64,000 nt of DNA from Dehalococcoidia bacterium (GCA_009377745.1 WHTK01000005.1:62001-126000), one strand, 5' to 3'; positions 17,335 to 25,279 are shown, numbered from the stretch's first letter. Numbers and translations: made by a program. Notes: generated by a model from the letters alone, not told the origin.

Positions 17335-17365
17335 GAGCGCGGCAGCTAAGCTGCTACCTGCGCTC
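17335..17365 (+). terminator. Terminator-like hairpin at the end of the first glycan cluster
   Basis: GAGCGC (17335-17340) pairs with GCGCTC (17360-17365), and inside it GCAGC/GCTGC form a second short stem around TAA. It sits 17 bases after the dehydrogenase stop. No T tract follows, and the element lies between convergent genes, so it could serve either strand. Confidence 0.5.
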
Positions 17366-17367
17366 TC

Positions 17368-17598
17368 TCAGCGATAGCGAGGTGTGTGGACAGCGCCGCT
17401 AGCAATCGGCTCGTCCATGTAGAGATCGCCGTTACGAATTTTCAGGTTGAAGCCGCAGTCCGGGTTAGTGCAGACCCAGGCTTTGAAGTGAATCGCCGCG
17501 CCCTGACTGCCGAAGTCGGACAGTGGCACCAGGTCACCGGACTTGCATTTCTGACACTTTGGAAAGCTGAAGCTCGCTGGATCCACAGCGCCTCCCAA
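17368..17598 (-). CDS. Small zinc-ribbon protein of unknown function
   Basis: A 76-residue protein with two Cys pairs, CQKC (about 15-18) and CTNPDC (about 43-48), which should bind one zinc; the rest is short beta strands and a tail KIRNGDLYMDEP. The start shown is TTG 17598. An in-frame GTG at 17584-17586, four codons in and preceded by GGGAGG, is a good alternative that would give 72 residues. A well-formed promoter lies immediately upstream (17623-17652), so the gene is probably transcribed alone, towards the glycan cluster. No function can be assigned from the sequence. Confidence 0.7.
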   Translation of the reverse strand: MGGAVDPASFSFPKCQKCKSGDLVPLSDFGSQGAAIHFKAWVCTNPDCGFNLKIRNGDLYMDEPIASGAVHTPRYR

Positions 17599-17622
17599 CC
17601 CCTCGGGCGAAAAATCTGGCTG

Positions 17623-17652
17623 AGTATAGCAGACCTTACGTAAACGTTACAA
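17623..17652 (-). promoter_or_regulatory. Sigma-70-type promoter for the zinc-ribbon gene
   Basis: On the minus strand, TTGTAA (17652-17647) is separated by 18 bases from TATACT (17628-17623). The predicted transcript would start about 18-20 bases before the TTG start codon. The surrounding 60 bases are AT-richer than the flanking coding DNA. Confidence 0.6.
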
Positions 17653-17746
17653 TTGGCTGGACGGGGCTATAGCTAATCGGCCCGATTTTGAAATTGCGTT
17701 AGCGATTAGATTGTCATGCAACGGCAGCGACTAAGTATGCGGCCCC

Positions 17747-18028
17747 TTAGCTCTTGCGTGGCCTACCTCGACGCGTCACACGCCGGAAATAGACGTGGCC
17801 GTTTACATCCCAGATATCGAGGTCTATGCCTACCCTGGAGGAGGCGCGGCGCAGACGCACCTTTACACTGCGGACATTTTCACTTGGTTCAAGCTCAAGG
17901 TCGCCTACGTCATTCAGCTCAACTCGGCGCACAAATTCATCGTACTTCTGCTGTTGCTCTCGCACCGCGCGTGATGATCGAGACGGCAGCGGCGCTTCAT
18001 TCGGCTTTCGCAGATGTAGTACGGGCAT
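17747..18028 (-). CDS. Small basic protein of unknown function
   Basis: A 93-residue protein with an ATG preceded by a GGGGGA-like ribosome site. It has a disordered-looking, Arg/Ser-rich N-terminus (MPVLHLRKPNEAPLPSRSSR), a central acidic stretch VELNDVGDLELEPSE, and a strongly basic C-terminal half SVKVRLRRASSRVG...GRPRKS. The terminal RRGRPRKS resembles an AT-hook-like minor-groove binding patch, so nucleic-acid binding is possible but not shown. Its codon use looks coding, and it does not overlap another gene. No family recognised. Confidence 0.6.
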   Translation of the reverse strand: MPVLHLRKPNEAPLPSRSSRAVREQQQKYDEFVRRVELNDVGDLELEPSENVRSVKVRLRRASSRVGIDLDIWDVNGHVYFRRVTRRGRPRKS

Positions 18029-18215
18029 TGGGGGTCCCCCTCTTGCGCTAGTTATTCGTTATGGTGATCAGGAAGGAGTACGCGTGATTCTAGTCCAGCA
18101 AGATGATTAAAGCAATCCTCATCTCAGATCACTTATTGGCCACAAAAGTAGCGTGGATTCTCAGCCTGCGTGAGGCGTGGCCCCATCCGTTAGCGTTTGG
18201 TAGACTCGGGACACC

Positions 18216-18305
18216 GGAGAGGTGCTGGAGAGGCCGAACAGGCGCGCCTGGAAAGCGCGTAGCCCCGTCAGGGGCTCGTGGGTTCGAATCCCACCCTCTC
18301 CGCCA
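18216..18305 (+). tRNA. tRNA-Ser (anticodon GGA)
   Basis: A 90-base tRNA. The acceptor stem GGAGAGG pairs with CCTCTCC, followed by discriminator G and an encoded CCA. The anticodon stem CGCGC/GCGCG encloses the loop CTGGAAA with anticodon GGA. The long variable arm (GCCCCGTCAGGGGC) is typical of serine tRNAs, and the T arm contains GGTTCGAATCC. It reads UCC and UCU codons. Confidence 0.95.
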
Positions 18306-18323
18306 GTCACTAGCGTGACAGCA

Positions 18324-18612
18324 TCAGGCTTCGCTCTCCTTCCCCAATTTTTCCGCACAGAAGGGACGGCAAGCCGTTAAGGCTTGTGGGCCTCTCCGAA
18401 CGATGCTGGGAAGGAGCCTGCCGGCCCATGCCGGACTCGAGTAAGTGAACGGCCCGCCATCCGCGTAGGCGAAGCCAATCTTTAAGACGCCGTCCCGAAG
18501 ACTGCGCGCCTTCACAGAAGCGGGATCGGCCTTATTGAGATGGATGCCGCGTTGTTGCGAAAGACGCTGGCGAAGTCCGCCGACTCTCCGAACGTGAAGC
18601 CGACTTCAAAGC
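18324..18612 (-). pseudogene. Possible remnant of a protein-coding gene, frameshifted
   Basis: No intact gene fills the gap between the tRNA and the next protein. On the minus strand a stretch near 18540-18612 reads LGFEVGFTFGESADFASVFR with GC-rich third positions, then breaks near 18540. A different frame continues NKADPASVKARSLRDGVLKI and GFAYADGGPFTYSS until a stop at 18324. Joined by one frameshift, the two halves would make a plausible polypeptide of about 95 residues. No family is recognised, and chance open frames in GC-rich DNA are an alternative. Confidence 0.3.
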
Positions 18613-18631
18613 CCAGCACGTGAGGGCTGTC

Positions 18632-18913
18632 TTAGCTGGGCGTCTGGTCCTGAGGCTTGGTGGACTGCTCGAAGGCCTTACGCATCTCGGCTTCTTTCTC
18701 GTCCGCCGCTTCCTTGGCAGCGTCCATAGCCTCACGAGCGTGCTGTTTTAGCTGGCCGAGAGCGTTCTTCGGCGATTCCGTCGCGGCATCGATCTCTGAT
18801 TCGAGTTTCTGCGCCGCCTCTTCGACGGCGGGCGCCTCACCGTGCTCAACCTTACCGAGCACGGACGCCACCGCGGCGCCGATCAGGAAGCCCAGGAAGA
18901 AGCCCAGTCGCAT
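18632..18913 (-). CDS. YtxH-like small membrane-anchored protein
   Basis: A 93-residue protein with one N-terminal hydrophobic segment containing glycines (MRLGFFLGFLIGAAVASVLG), then a highly charged helical domain rich in Ala, Glu and Lys (QKLESEIDAATES, AREAMDAAKEAADEKEAEM). This matches the YtxH layout of a glycine-zipper-like helix followed by a coiled coil. The gene starts one base after the stop of the DUF948-like gene upstream and is likely its operon partner, as ytxG and ytxH are in Firmicutes. A role in envelope stress or division is known only loosely for relatives. Confidence 0.65.
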   Translation of the reverse strand: MRLGFFLGFLIGAAVASVLGKVEHGEAPAVEEAAQKLESEIDAATESPKNALGQLKQHAREAMDAAKEAADEKEAEMRKAFEQSTKPQDQTPS

Positions 18914-18914
18914 G

Positions 18915-19250
18915 CTATTTACCCTTGCGCCTGCTATTAAAACCAGCCAGCACTCCCAAGCCCTTCTTCATGCCCGCTGCCATGCCGTAGGTGCGCACGA
19001 TCGGCGAGACGGCAGTGCGGCCGACAAACTCGGTCGTACCTCGCACCGTATCGGCAGCGCCCCGGATCGAATCGACGGTGGGCTTCACTGACTCGTCCAG
19101 CAATTCGCGCACGCTGCCGATCAGGCCCTTTACGGTAAAGCCAACGACCATGAGCATGATCAGCGCGATGAAGAAGAAGATGATGCCGATGATGCCGTAG
19201 ACGATCACCACGACATCGCGGACATCTGCCAGGGCAACGAGGACGGACAT
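18915..19250 (-). CDS. DUF948/YtxG-like membrane protein
   Basis: A 111-residue protein with a hydrophobic helix at about residues 12-42 (VVVIVYGIIGIIFFFIALIM), followed by an amphipathic region GLIGSVRELLDESVKPTVD and RGAADTVRGTTEFVGRTAVS. Repeating heptad-like helices after a single anchor are typical of DUF948 proteins. It lies 16 bases downstream of mnmA on the same strand and one base upstream of the YtxH-like gene, so the three are probably co-transcribed. The biochemical role is unknown. Confidence 0.65.
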   Translation of the reverse strand: MSVLVALADVRDVVVIVYGIIGIIFFFIALIMLMVVGFTVKGLIGSVRELLDESVKPTVDSIRGAADTVRGTTEFVGRTAVSPIVRTYGMAAGMKKGLGVLAGFNSRRKGK

Positions 19251-19266
19251 GGGCGGCTCCCGGGGA

Positions 19267-20397
19267 CTAGAGAGCGGCCCGCGTGGCGCTCTTTGGCAGT
19301 ATAGCAGCGTCTGACGGCTCGCCCCGGCCGCTGGCCGTGCGCGCGATTATACCGCCGCCGATTACCCTCTCGCCGTCATAGATAACGGCCGCCTGGCCGG
19401 GCGTGATCGCCCGCAGCGGCTGCCGGAACTCGACCTCGATTTCGTCATCACGCACCCGCACCAGGGCCGGCGCCGCCGGGCTCTTGTAGCGCACCTTGAC
19501 CTGGGCCTCGAACTCTTCGGCCGGTGGTCCGCCTTCGGTCCAGCTCGGCTTGTCGGCCCAGAGCCCGCGGGCGAGCAGGTCTTCCTCATCGCCGATCGTG
19601 ATCAGGTTCAGCTCCGGGTCGATCTCGGTAACGAAGCGCTTGCCACCGAAGGCGCCGATGCCCTTGCGCTGGCCGATCGTGAAGCCGCCGACGCCATCGT
19701 GCTGACCGACGACCTCTCCCGCGGTGTCGACTATGTCCCCCGTATGCTGTGGCAGGCGCTCCGAGAGGAAGGCGCGGTAATCGTTGCCGGGTACGAAGCA
19801 GATCTCAGCGCTATCCGGCTTATCGTGGAGCGGCATACCCATCTCAAAAGCGAGACGGCGGATCTCCGCCTTCTCGTACTCGCCCACAGGGAACAGCACG
19901 CGCGAGAGGTCCGGCTGGGTCAGCGTGTAGAGCACGTACGACTGGTCCTTGCCGTCATCAATGGCGCGCAGCAGGCTGACGACGTCGCCGTCGCGGCGGA
20001 CGCGGGCGTAGTGGCCGGTCGCCAGGTAATCGGCGTCCAGGGCGATAGCACGGTCGAGCAGGGCGCGGAACTTGACGTGCTCGTTGCACGCCAGGCAGGG
20101 GTTGGGCGTCCGGCCTCGTTCGTATTCCGCGACGAAGTAGTCAACTACCCTGTGGCCGAATTCCTCCTCGAGATTGAGCACGTAGTGGGGGATGCCCAGC
20201 ACCTCGGCCGCCGCCCGCGCGTCGTCAATGTCCTCGACACCGCAGCAGCGCTTTTGGTGCAGGCGACCCATCGGGTCGTCCCGCGTCCAGAGACGCATCG
20301 TGATGCCGACGACGTCATAGCCTTCGCGGACCAGCAAACCTGCCGCCACGGCCGAATCGACGCCGCCACTCATCGCAACGACTACGCGCTTGTCCAT
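19267..20397 (-). CDS. mnmA: tRNA-specific 2-thiouridylase MnmA
   Basis: A 376-residue ATP-dependent enzyme that installs sulfur at position 2 of uridine 34 in tRNAs for Lys, Glu and Gln. SGGVDSAVAAGLL near the N-terminus is the PP-loop ATP site. NPCLACNEHVKF carries the first catalytic Cys and AEICFVPG the second, between which the persulfide sulfur is transferred. LATGHYARV and KDQSYVLYTL are the tRNA-contact strands. The normal family length is about 360-380. ATG start; the first gene of a probable minus-strand operon with two small membrane proteins, divergent from rsfS. Confidence 0.95.
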   Translation of the reverse strand: MDKRVVVAMSGGVDSAVAAGLLVREGYDVVGITMRLWTRDDPMGRLHQKRCCGVEDIDDARAAAEVLGIPHYVLNLEEEFGHRVVDYFVAEYERGRTPNPCLACNEHVKFRALLDRAIALDADYLATGHYARVRRDGDVVSLLRAIDDGKDQSYVLYTLTQPDLSRVLFPVGEYEKAEIRRLAFEMGMPLHDKPDSAEICFVPGNDYRAFLSERLPQHTGDIVDTAGEVVGQHDGVGGFTIGQRKGIGAFGGKRFVTEIDPELNLITIGDEEDLLARGLWADKPSWTEGGPPAEEFEAQVKVRYKSPAAPALVRVRDDEIEVEFRQPLRAITPGQAAVIYDGERVIGGGIIARTASGRGEPSDAAILPKSATRAAL

Positions 20398-20522
20398 GCG
20401 CTTATCTTAGGCGATGCGAGGGCACCGTCAAAATGGCCGCACCTGCCGTCGCCACTCTGCCGCGCCAAAGCCGCGATTCACGTCGCCCTCAACAAGTCTG
20501 CTCGGCTATTGCCTCTGGTATC

Positions 20523-20897
20523 ATGAAGACGGTGACAACAACACAGATCGAACCCTCAGAACTGGCGCGACGCGTCGTCGACCTTCTCTCCGACCGCCAG
20601 GCTGAAGACATTGTCCTCCTCGATATTCACGAGATCGCCTCGTTCACGGACTACTTCGTGATCGCGTCGGCTCAAAACGCGCGCCACATGAACGCCTTGA
20701 TCAACTCCTTCGACAAAGACCTCGCTAACGAAGGCGTCAAGTCGCTGCGCAAGGAAGGCCAGTCCGATTCCGGCTGGGTCCTGGTCGATTTCGGCGCCGT
20801 CATCGTCCACATCTTCACGGCGGAAGACCGCGCCTTCTACAATCTCGAAGGCCTCTGGGGCCGCGCCGGCGTGCCCGCCGTCCGCTTCCAGTCCTAG
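20523..20897 (+). CDS. rsfS: Ribosomal silencing factor RsfS
   Basis: A 124-residue protein of the RsfS/Iojap family, which binds ribosomal protein uL14 and blocks subunit joining when nutrients are low. The diagnostic core is present: DIVLLDIHEIASFTDYFVIA, then NARHMNALINS, SGWVLVDFGAVIVHIFT and FYNLEGLWG. The ATG at 20523 gives the normal N-terminus; an in-frame ATG 90 bases earlier would add a non-conserved basic leader. The ribosome site is weak. The gene is divergent from mnmA with a 125-base gap that must contain both promoters. Confidence 0.92.
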   Translation: MKTVTTTQIEPSELARRVVDLLSDRQAEDIVLLDIHEIASFTDYFVIASAQNARHMNALINSFDKDLANEGVKSLRKEGQSDSGWVLVDFGAVIVHIFTAEDRAFYNLEGLWGRAGVPAVRFQS

Positions 20898-21117
20898 CTA
20901 CCTGCCCCTACCCGAAGGCGCTTTCCAAATGACAAACCTTCTCGTGATCATGAACCTGCTGAACCTTCACCCCGCGATTCTCCTGACCAACTCTCATGCC
21001 CATCCCGATACTTTATCTGCAACCTAAACGCGAAGGCAACGCCATGACCGGCGCCTGTCGTCTGGATGAAAACGGCCGAAACTTAAGCTATATACGACGC
21101 CATAAGGAGGCTAACCG

Positions 21118-21270
21118 ATGCGACTACTCATCCTAGCCCTGGCCGCCGGACTCGTTTCTCTCTACTTCATCTCCAAGCACCGCAAGCTGGAGTTCGAAGT
21201 CGAGATGAAGATGGAGCCCAAGGACGAGGTCGCTGATGGCGCGGCGCCTGCCTACGAGGAAGAGCACTAA
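21118..21270 (+). CDS. 50-residue single-span membrane protein
   Basis: A small gene with a near-perfect ribosome site (AAGGAGG at 21104-21110) seven bases before ATG. The product has an N-terminal hydrophobic helix MRLLILALAAGLVSLYFIS and then a charged, acidic tail (KHRKLEFEVEMKMEPKDEV) ending EEEH. A TATATA box lies about 25 bases upstream of the start, though without a good -35. The stop overlaps the 3' end of the convergent Rieske oxygenase gene by three bases. No family is recognised; the charge pattern suggests a cytoplasmic tail on an inner-membrane anchor. Confidence 0.65.
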   Translation: MRLLILALAAGLVSLYFISKHRKLEFEVEMKMEPKDEVADGAAPAYEEEH

Positions 21271-22547
21271 GCCCTACCGTCTAGCCGGATCGGGCCCTGA
21301 GATGGCGCTGCCACCGCGACGCTGCCACCGCGCTCGACCCAGATGCGTTCCATCTCCTCCGTAATCGCCCGTGGCTGGCCTGCCTGAAAGGTGAAGGGCC
21401 GCAGGGCGCGACTTGCCGTGCCCGGCAGAGCCCCGCCGTCGGCGAAGCGCGGCAATCGCACTTTCTGATTCAGATCTGCTTCACGGATCGTCGCGAATGG
21501 CTCGCCGCCGTCGGCTACCAGTTGCGCCTGCTCCACCATCTTGCGTCGCATCATGATGACGCCACGATCGCTATCGCCCAGATGCTCTTGCGTGCGGTCG
21601 GCGTTCGTGCCTTGGCCTACCCAGGCGATGAAGTCCTGGTTCATGACATGGCTGCTGATCCAGCGCCCGGTCTGAGGGTCTTTGATGGGTGAGTACCAAT
21701 AGGGGATGCGTTCTTGCTCAAACGGCTCCTCTCCCGGCACATTGTCCAGGAACCAGCCAACGCTCAGCGTGTTCTCATCGTCAATGGGTACACGCCACTC
21801 GAAGTGATTACCCGTATAGAGCGCGTTGGGCCAGAGACAGACGCGCCCCACCGTCCAGAGTTCATTGTCCTCGGTCGTGTCGGAGCGGATGCGGCGGTAG
21901 ACGAAGCCGTAGTCGAACTCGTCAAAGCCGATTTTGAGGTGTGTGGGCGAGTAGGGACCCGTCGAGCCCTTCATCCGCAGCGACCAGTTCGAGTGTAGCC
22001 ACTCAAAGTGCACCGGGTCGATCGAGTTCTCCTGGCACTGCACCCAGTTGCAGGGGACGTGGGAGAAGACGATCTGCTTGTAGCCCTGGTCGTAGAAGAC
22101 GTCCCAGTCCGGCACCAGCGGCGCCGGCTTCGGCCCCAGATAAGCCCAGAGTAGACCCGCTTTGGCCTCGACCGGGTACGACTTGATCAGGATCTTCTCC
22201 TTGAAGTTCGCCTCCGGGTGCGCCGTCTCTTCGAAGGGCTGCTCGATGCAGTGGCCCGCCTCGTCATAGAGCCAGCCGTGATAGTTGCAGCGCAGCCCCG
22301 TCTCCTCCACGTAGCCGTAGGAGAGGTCCGCGCGCCGGTGCGAGCAATGCTGGTCGAGGAGGCCATACTTGCCACCGAGGTCGCGATAGAGCACGAGGTC
22401 CTCACCCATCAGCCGCACCGGTTTCGTGGCGTTGTCTTCCAACTCCGCCGCCGCCGCGATCGGCATCCAGTAGCGCCGCATCAGCTCGCCCATCGGCGTG
22501 CCGGGTCCTACCTCGGCCAGGTAACGGTTCTCGTCTTCGCTGAGCAT
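21267..22547 (-). CDS. Rieske non-haem iron oxygenase, alpha-subunit type (phthalate 4,5-dioxygenase-like)
   Basis: A 426-residue ring-hydroxylating-type oxygenase. The Rieske motif is CSH at about residue 68 and CNYH about 20 residues later. The mononuclear iron site appears as DPVHFEWLH, giving the two His ligands. Such proteins hydroxylate aromatic rings or demethylate substrates, using electrons from a reductase that is not encoded nearby. The start is placed at the ATG before LSEDENRYLAEVG, which fits the family, with GGGGG upstream; an in-frame codon 57 bases earlier would add a non-conserved leader. It is transcribed divergently from thiL. The substrate is unknown. Confidence 0.88.
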   Translation of the reverse strand: MLSEDENRYLAEVGPGTPMGELMRRYWMPIAAAAELEDNATKPVRLMGEDLVLYRDLGGKYGLLDQHCSHRRADLSYGYVEETGLRCNYHGWLYDEAGHCIEQPFEETAHPEANFKEKILIKSYPVEAKAGLLWAYLGPKPAPLVPDWDVFYDQGYKQIVFSHVPCNWVQCQENSIDPVHFEWLHSNWSLRMKGSTGPYSPTHLKIGFDEFDYGFVYRRIRSDTTEDNELWTVGRVCLWPNALYTGNHFEWRVPIDDENTLSVGWFLDNVPGEEPFEQERIPYWYSPIKDPQTGRWISSHVMNQDFIAWVGQGTNADRTQEHLGDSDRGVIMMRRKMVEQAQLVADGGEPFATIREADLNQKVRLPRFADGGALPGTASRALRPFTFQAGQPRAITEEMERIWVERGGSVAVAAPSQGPIRLDGRA

Positions 22548-22648
22548 GCGTAAACCCCCGCTGTGATATGCGCGGATCGTAGCTTCGGCGGCCAAGCCTC
22601 GCAAGAGCGACGGGTCCCACCACGGGCGCGCCCCGTATAATTGGAAGC

Positions 22649-23677
22649 GTGCGCGTCTCTGAGATCGGTGAATTCGGCCTGATCAAGCTCCTGGCCCGGG
22701 AGCTCGGCGTCCAGTACCTGCCGTCGCCCGGCTCAAAAGCGCCGCCCGGCCTTCTCGTCGGCCTCGGCGATGACGCGGTCGTCACGGCGCGACAGGAAGG
22801 CGCGCTGGTCTGGACCACTGATACGATGCTCGCCGGCAACCACTTCCTACCCGAGCTGACGGCCTGGCCCGATATCGGCTGGAAGGCGCTCGCCGTGAAC
22901 GTCAGCGATATCGCTGCCATGGGCGCTACGCCCCACCTGGCTCTGGTCACCCTCATCCTGCCCGAGGACGCCTGCGTCGAGGACGTCCTGGCGCTCTACC
23001 AGGGCCTCAAGGAGTGCGCCGAGGCCTACGGCGTTACACTCGGCGGCGGCGATATTGTCCGCGGGCCGGTCTTCGCCGTGACGGTCGCTCTCTCCGGCCG
23101 GGCCGACGAGGCGCGCGCTGGCGGGCCCCGTGTCATGACCCGCTCCGCCGCCCGTACCGGCGACGTCATCGCAGTCAGCGGCTATCTCGGCGACTCCGCC
23201 GGTGGGCTACGTCTGCTCCAGGACGGCGCCGATTTAGCCTCCGCAGCGGCTCTATACCTCCGTCTCGCCCACGAACGCCCTCAGCCCAGCGTCTCCCTTG
23301 GCCGCGCGGCCGTCCGCGCCGGCGTCCGCTGCGCCATCGATGTCTCCGACGGCCTCGTCCAGGACCTCGGCCACATCGCTTCGGCCAGCGCCGCCGGTAT
23401 CCGCGTCGAAGCTAACCGTATTCCTCTCAGTAACGCCCTGCACGAGACCTTCCCAGGCCGCGCCCTCGGCCTGGCGCTGACCGGAGGCGAGGATTACGAG
23501 CTCGTCCTCATCGGGCCGCGTCCTGCCATCGAATCGCTGCTCAACCACGACACCACCGTCACCGAGATCGGCCAGGTGGTTGAGCACGATGGCCCCCACG
23601 TCGCCGTCGTCGACGAGACCGGCCGCGAGATCCCTCTACCCCATGCTGGCGGCTGGGACCACTTCGCTAACCCATGA
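22649..23677 (+). CDS. thiL: Thiamine-monophosphate kinase
   Basis: A 342-residue ATP-dependent kinase that makes thiamine pyrophosphate from thiamine monophosphate, the last step of thiamine synthesis. Typical ThiL signatures are EIGEFGLIKLL at the start, GLGDDAVV (metal and ATP site), TTDTMLAGNHF, WKALAVNVSDIAAMGATP, GGDIVRG and AIDVSDGLVQDLGHIA. The GTG start at 22649 is tight against the upstream promoter region shared with the divergent oxygenase. The stop overlaps tsaE by four bases, so thiL, tsaE and tsaB form one operon, separate from the main thiamine operon at 29.9 kb. Confidence 0.95.
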   Translation: MRVSEIGEFGLIKLLARELGVQYLPSPGSKAPPGLLVGLGDDAVVTARQEGALVWTTDTMLAGNHFLPELTAWPDIGWKALAVNVSDIAAMGATPHLALVTLILPEDACVEDVLALYQGLKECAEAYGVTLGGGDIVRGPVFAVTVALSGRADEARAGGPRVMTRSAARTGDVIAVSGYLGDSAGGLRLLQDGADLASAAALYLRLAHERPQPSVSLGRAAVRAGVRCAIDVSDGLVQDLGHIASASAAGIRVEANRIPLSNALHETFPGRALGLALTGGEDYELVLIGPRPAIESLLNHDTTVTEIGQVVEHDGPHVAVVDETGREIPLPHAGGWDHFANP

Positions 23678-24177
23678 GCGGCGAAAGCGCCCCCAGCCTC
23701 ACCTTCACCAGCGCCAGCCCGTCCGATACGAAGCGCCTCGGCGAGCGCCTCTCCCGCCATCTCCAGCCCGGGGACGTGGTGCTGCTCCAGGGGGACCTCG
23801 GCGCCGGCAAGACCTGCCTGGCCCAGGGCATCGGCCGTGGCTTGCGCGTAAAGGAGCCGGTAAAAAGTTCCTCCTTCGTCCTGGTCAACGAGTACAACGG
23901 CCGACTCCATGTCCACCACGCCGACCTCTTCCGCCTCACCGACCCGCAGCAGGTCTTTGAGCTGGCCCTGGAGGAGAACGCCGCCGATGGTCTACTCCTG
24001 GTCGAATGGCCCGAGGTCGCGCCGCGGGAGCTGCCGCCGGAGCACCTGCTCGTCCGCTTCGAGATTGTCGACGCCAGGACGCGACGCATCACGATGGCGG
24101 CCCGCGGCGCCCGCTACAAAGACGTCTTGAACGCACTCAACGCCCCGACACCGGAGAAGACGCATGGTCGCGCCTGA
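23674..24177 (+). CDS. tsaE: tRNA threonylcarbamoyladenosine biosynthesis ATPase TsaE
   Basis: A 167-residue P-loop ATPase that works with TsaB and TsaD in forming t6A at position 37 of ANN-decoding tRNAs. GDLGAGKTCLAQGIG is the Walker A loop, KSSSFVLVNEY the following switch segment, HADLFRLTDPQQVFEL the conserved Asp-Leu-Tyr/Phe-Arg region, and LLLVEWPE the Walker B-like strand with Glu-Trp. The length is normal. It overlaps thiL (ATGA) and tsaB (14 bases). tsaD is not in the window. Confidence 0.95.
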   Translation: MSGESAPSLTFTSASPSDTKRLGERLSRHLQPGDVVLLQGDLGAGKTCLAQGIGRGLRVKEPVKSSSFVLVNEYNGRLHVHHADLFRLTDPQQVFELALEENAADGLLLVEWPEVAPRELPPEHLLVRFEIVDARTRRITMAARGARYKDVLNALNAPTPEKTHGRA

Positions 24178-24871
24178 GGGCCTCATCGTTGCCATCGACA
24201 CCTCGGGCGACGTGGCGGGTGTGGCGATCGGCGAGGGCGGCATCCTCATCGCCGAGACTACCTGGCAAGCGCGTCAGGCCCACTCGCGCGAGTTGCTGCC
24301 CGCCCTCGACTGGCTACTAACCCGCGCCGGACGCGGCAAGGACGAGATCGCCGGCGTCTGCGTCTGCCTCGGGCCCGGCTCCTACGCCGGTCTGCGCGTC
24401 GGCCTCAGCACCACCAAGGCCCTCGCCTACTCTCTCGACGCGTCGTTGGCCGGCGTCGGCCGCCTAGCCGCGGACGCCCTGCCGATCGCGCTGACCACCG
24501 ACGCGCGCGTCATTCCCCTCCAGGCCGCCGGTCGCGCTGAGCTGGCCTGGGCGGCGTATGCGGGCATACGGACATACGGGCATACGGGCAGGGAGCTGGA
24601 CGAACTTATCGCGCCGCGTCTCGATCCCGCCGGCGTCCTGCTCGAAGCCATCCAGCCCGGCGACATCGTCTGCGGCGAGCTACGCAGCCTGCCGGCGCCG
24701 CTGATCGATAGCATCATCGCCAGAGGCGCCCGCATCGTCGAGGTCAGTCCAAACCGCGTCATCGCCATCGCCGCGCTGGGCCAGGCGCGCCTCGCCCGCG
24801 GCGATATCGACAACGCCGACACGCTTGTGCCAATGTATCTGCGCGCCCCAGCCATCGGCCCTCAGCGCTGA
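24164..24871 (+). CDS. tsaB: tRNA threonylcarbamoyladenosine biosynthesis protein TsaB
   Basis: A 235-residue ASKHA-fold partner of TsaD in t6A synthesis. IVAIDTSGDVAGVAI is the phosphate-1-like start, HSRELLPALDWLL and GPGSYAGLRVGLSTTKALAY are the hallmark motifs. About residues 132-144 (AAYAGIRTYGHTGREL) are encoded by a 32-base octamer repeat array (24561-24592) that keeps the frame. This looks like a tolerated insertion in a surface loop. The ATG overlaps tsaE by 14 bases. A usable C-terminal half follows the insert, so the protein is probably functional. Confidence 0.92.
   Translation: MVAPEGLIVAIDTSGDVAGVAIGEGGILIAETTWQARQAHSRELLPALDWLLTRAGRGKDEIAGVCVCLGPGSYAGLRVGLSTTKALAYSLDASLAGVGRLAADALPIALTTDARVIPLQAAGRAELAWAAYAGIRTYGHTGRELDELIAPRLDPAGVLLEAIQPGDIVCGELRSLPAPLIDSIIARGARIVEVSPNRVIAIAALGQARLARGDIDNADTLVPMYLRAPAIGPQR
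24561..24592. repeat. Octamer tandem array inside tsaB, 4 units
   Basis: Units CGGGCATA, CGGACATA, CGGGCATA, CGGGCAGG. They follow the same consensus as the arrays at 4542 and, inverted, 38812. Within tsaB the array is translated without a stop. Confidence 0.8.
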
Positions 24872-24916
24872 CGGGTCCTGCGAGGTTGCACGAGACGCAC
24901 GCTAGCGGGCTGTAGC

Positions 24917-24934
24917 GGCGGCCTTCAGGTCGCC
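24917..24934. repeat. Short REP-like palindrome
   Basis: GGCGGCC and GGTCGCC pair over seven positions (one G-U) around a four-base loop TTCA. The CCTTCAGG core is shared with the long palindrome at 12209. It lies in the gap between tsaB and the ABM-fold gene and could terminate the thiL-tsaE-tsaB transcript. Confidence 0.45.
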
Positions 24935-24981
24935 AGGGGCGGGGCGCGCTCCCGTGAAGCAAGAAGCGCCTAGGAGGAACC

Positions 24982-25275
24982 ATGTCCGTCCGACTCGTTA
25001 TCCAGCTAACGTCCGCGCCCGGCAAGGGCGCCGAGCTCGCCGCTGAGATGGCCTCCCGCTGCCGCGAGGTCCAGCAGGAGCCCGGCTGCGAGCAATACGA
25101 GGTATTCCATAGCGCCCTTGAACCCGACAAGCTCGTCCTGCTCGAGCGTTGGCGCGACGCCCAGGCCCTCGAAGTTCACTCCCAGCTCAACCGCACCCGC
25201 CCGCAGATCGCGCCTGAGCTACGGAGCAGCGCTCCCGGCGAGCGCGAAGACTACGAATACAACCGCACCCGTTGA
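24982..25275 (+). CDS. ABM-fold monooxygenase-like protein (YgiN type)
   Basis: A 97-residue dimeric alpha/beta-barrel-type protein. It starts with the strand VRLVIQLTSAPGKGAELAAEM and has the diagnostic QEPGCEQYEVFHSALEPDKL and LLERWRDAQALEVHSQ segments of the antibiotic biosynthesis monooxygenase (PF03992) fold. Members are quinol monooxygenases, haem oxygenases or orphan proteins, so no reaction is assigned. The ATG is preceded by an AGGAGG site. A second member of this family lies at 49620. It is followed after four bases by a VOC gene, with which it is likely co-transcribed. Confidence 0.82.
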   Translation: MSVRLVIQLTSAPGKGAELAAEMASRCREVQQEPGCEQYEVFHSALEPDKLVLLERWRDAQALEVHSQLNRTRPQIAPELRSSAPGEREDYEYNRTR

Positions 25276-25279
25276 GTCC

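Noticed and set aside
18216..18305. Integration (attachment) site at tRNA-Ser
   Set aside because: No integrase gene and no duplicated tRNA 3' end could be seen in the flanks.
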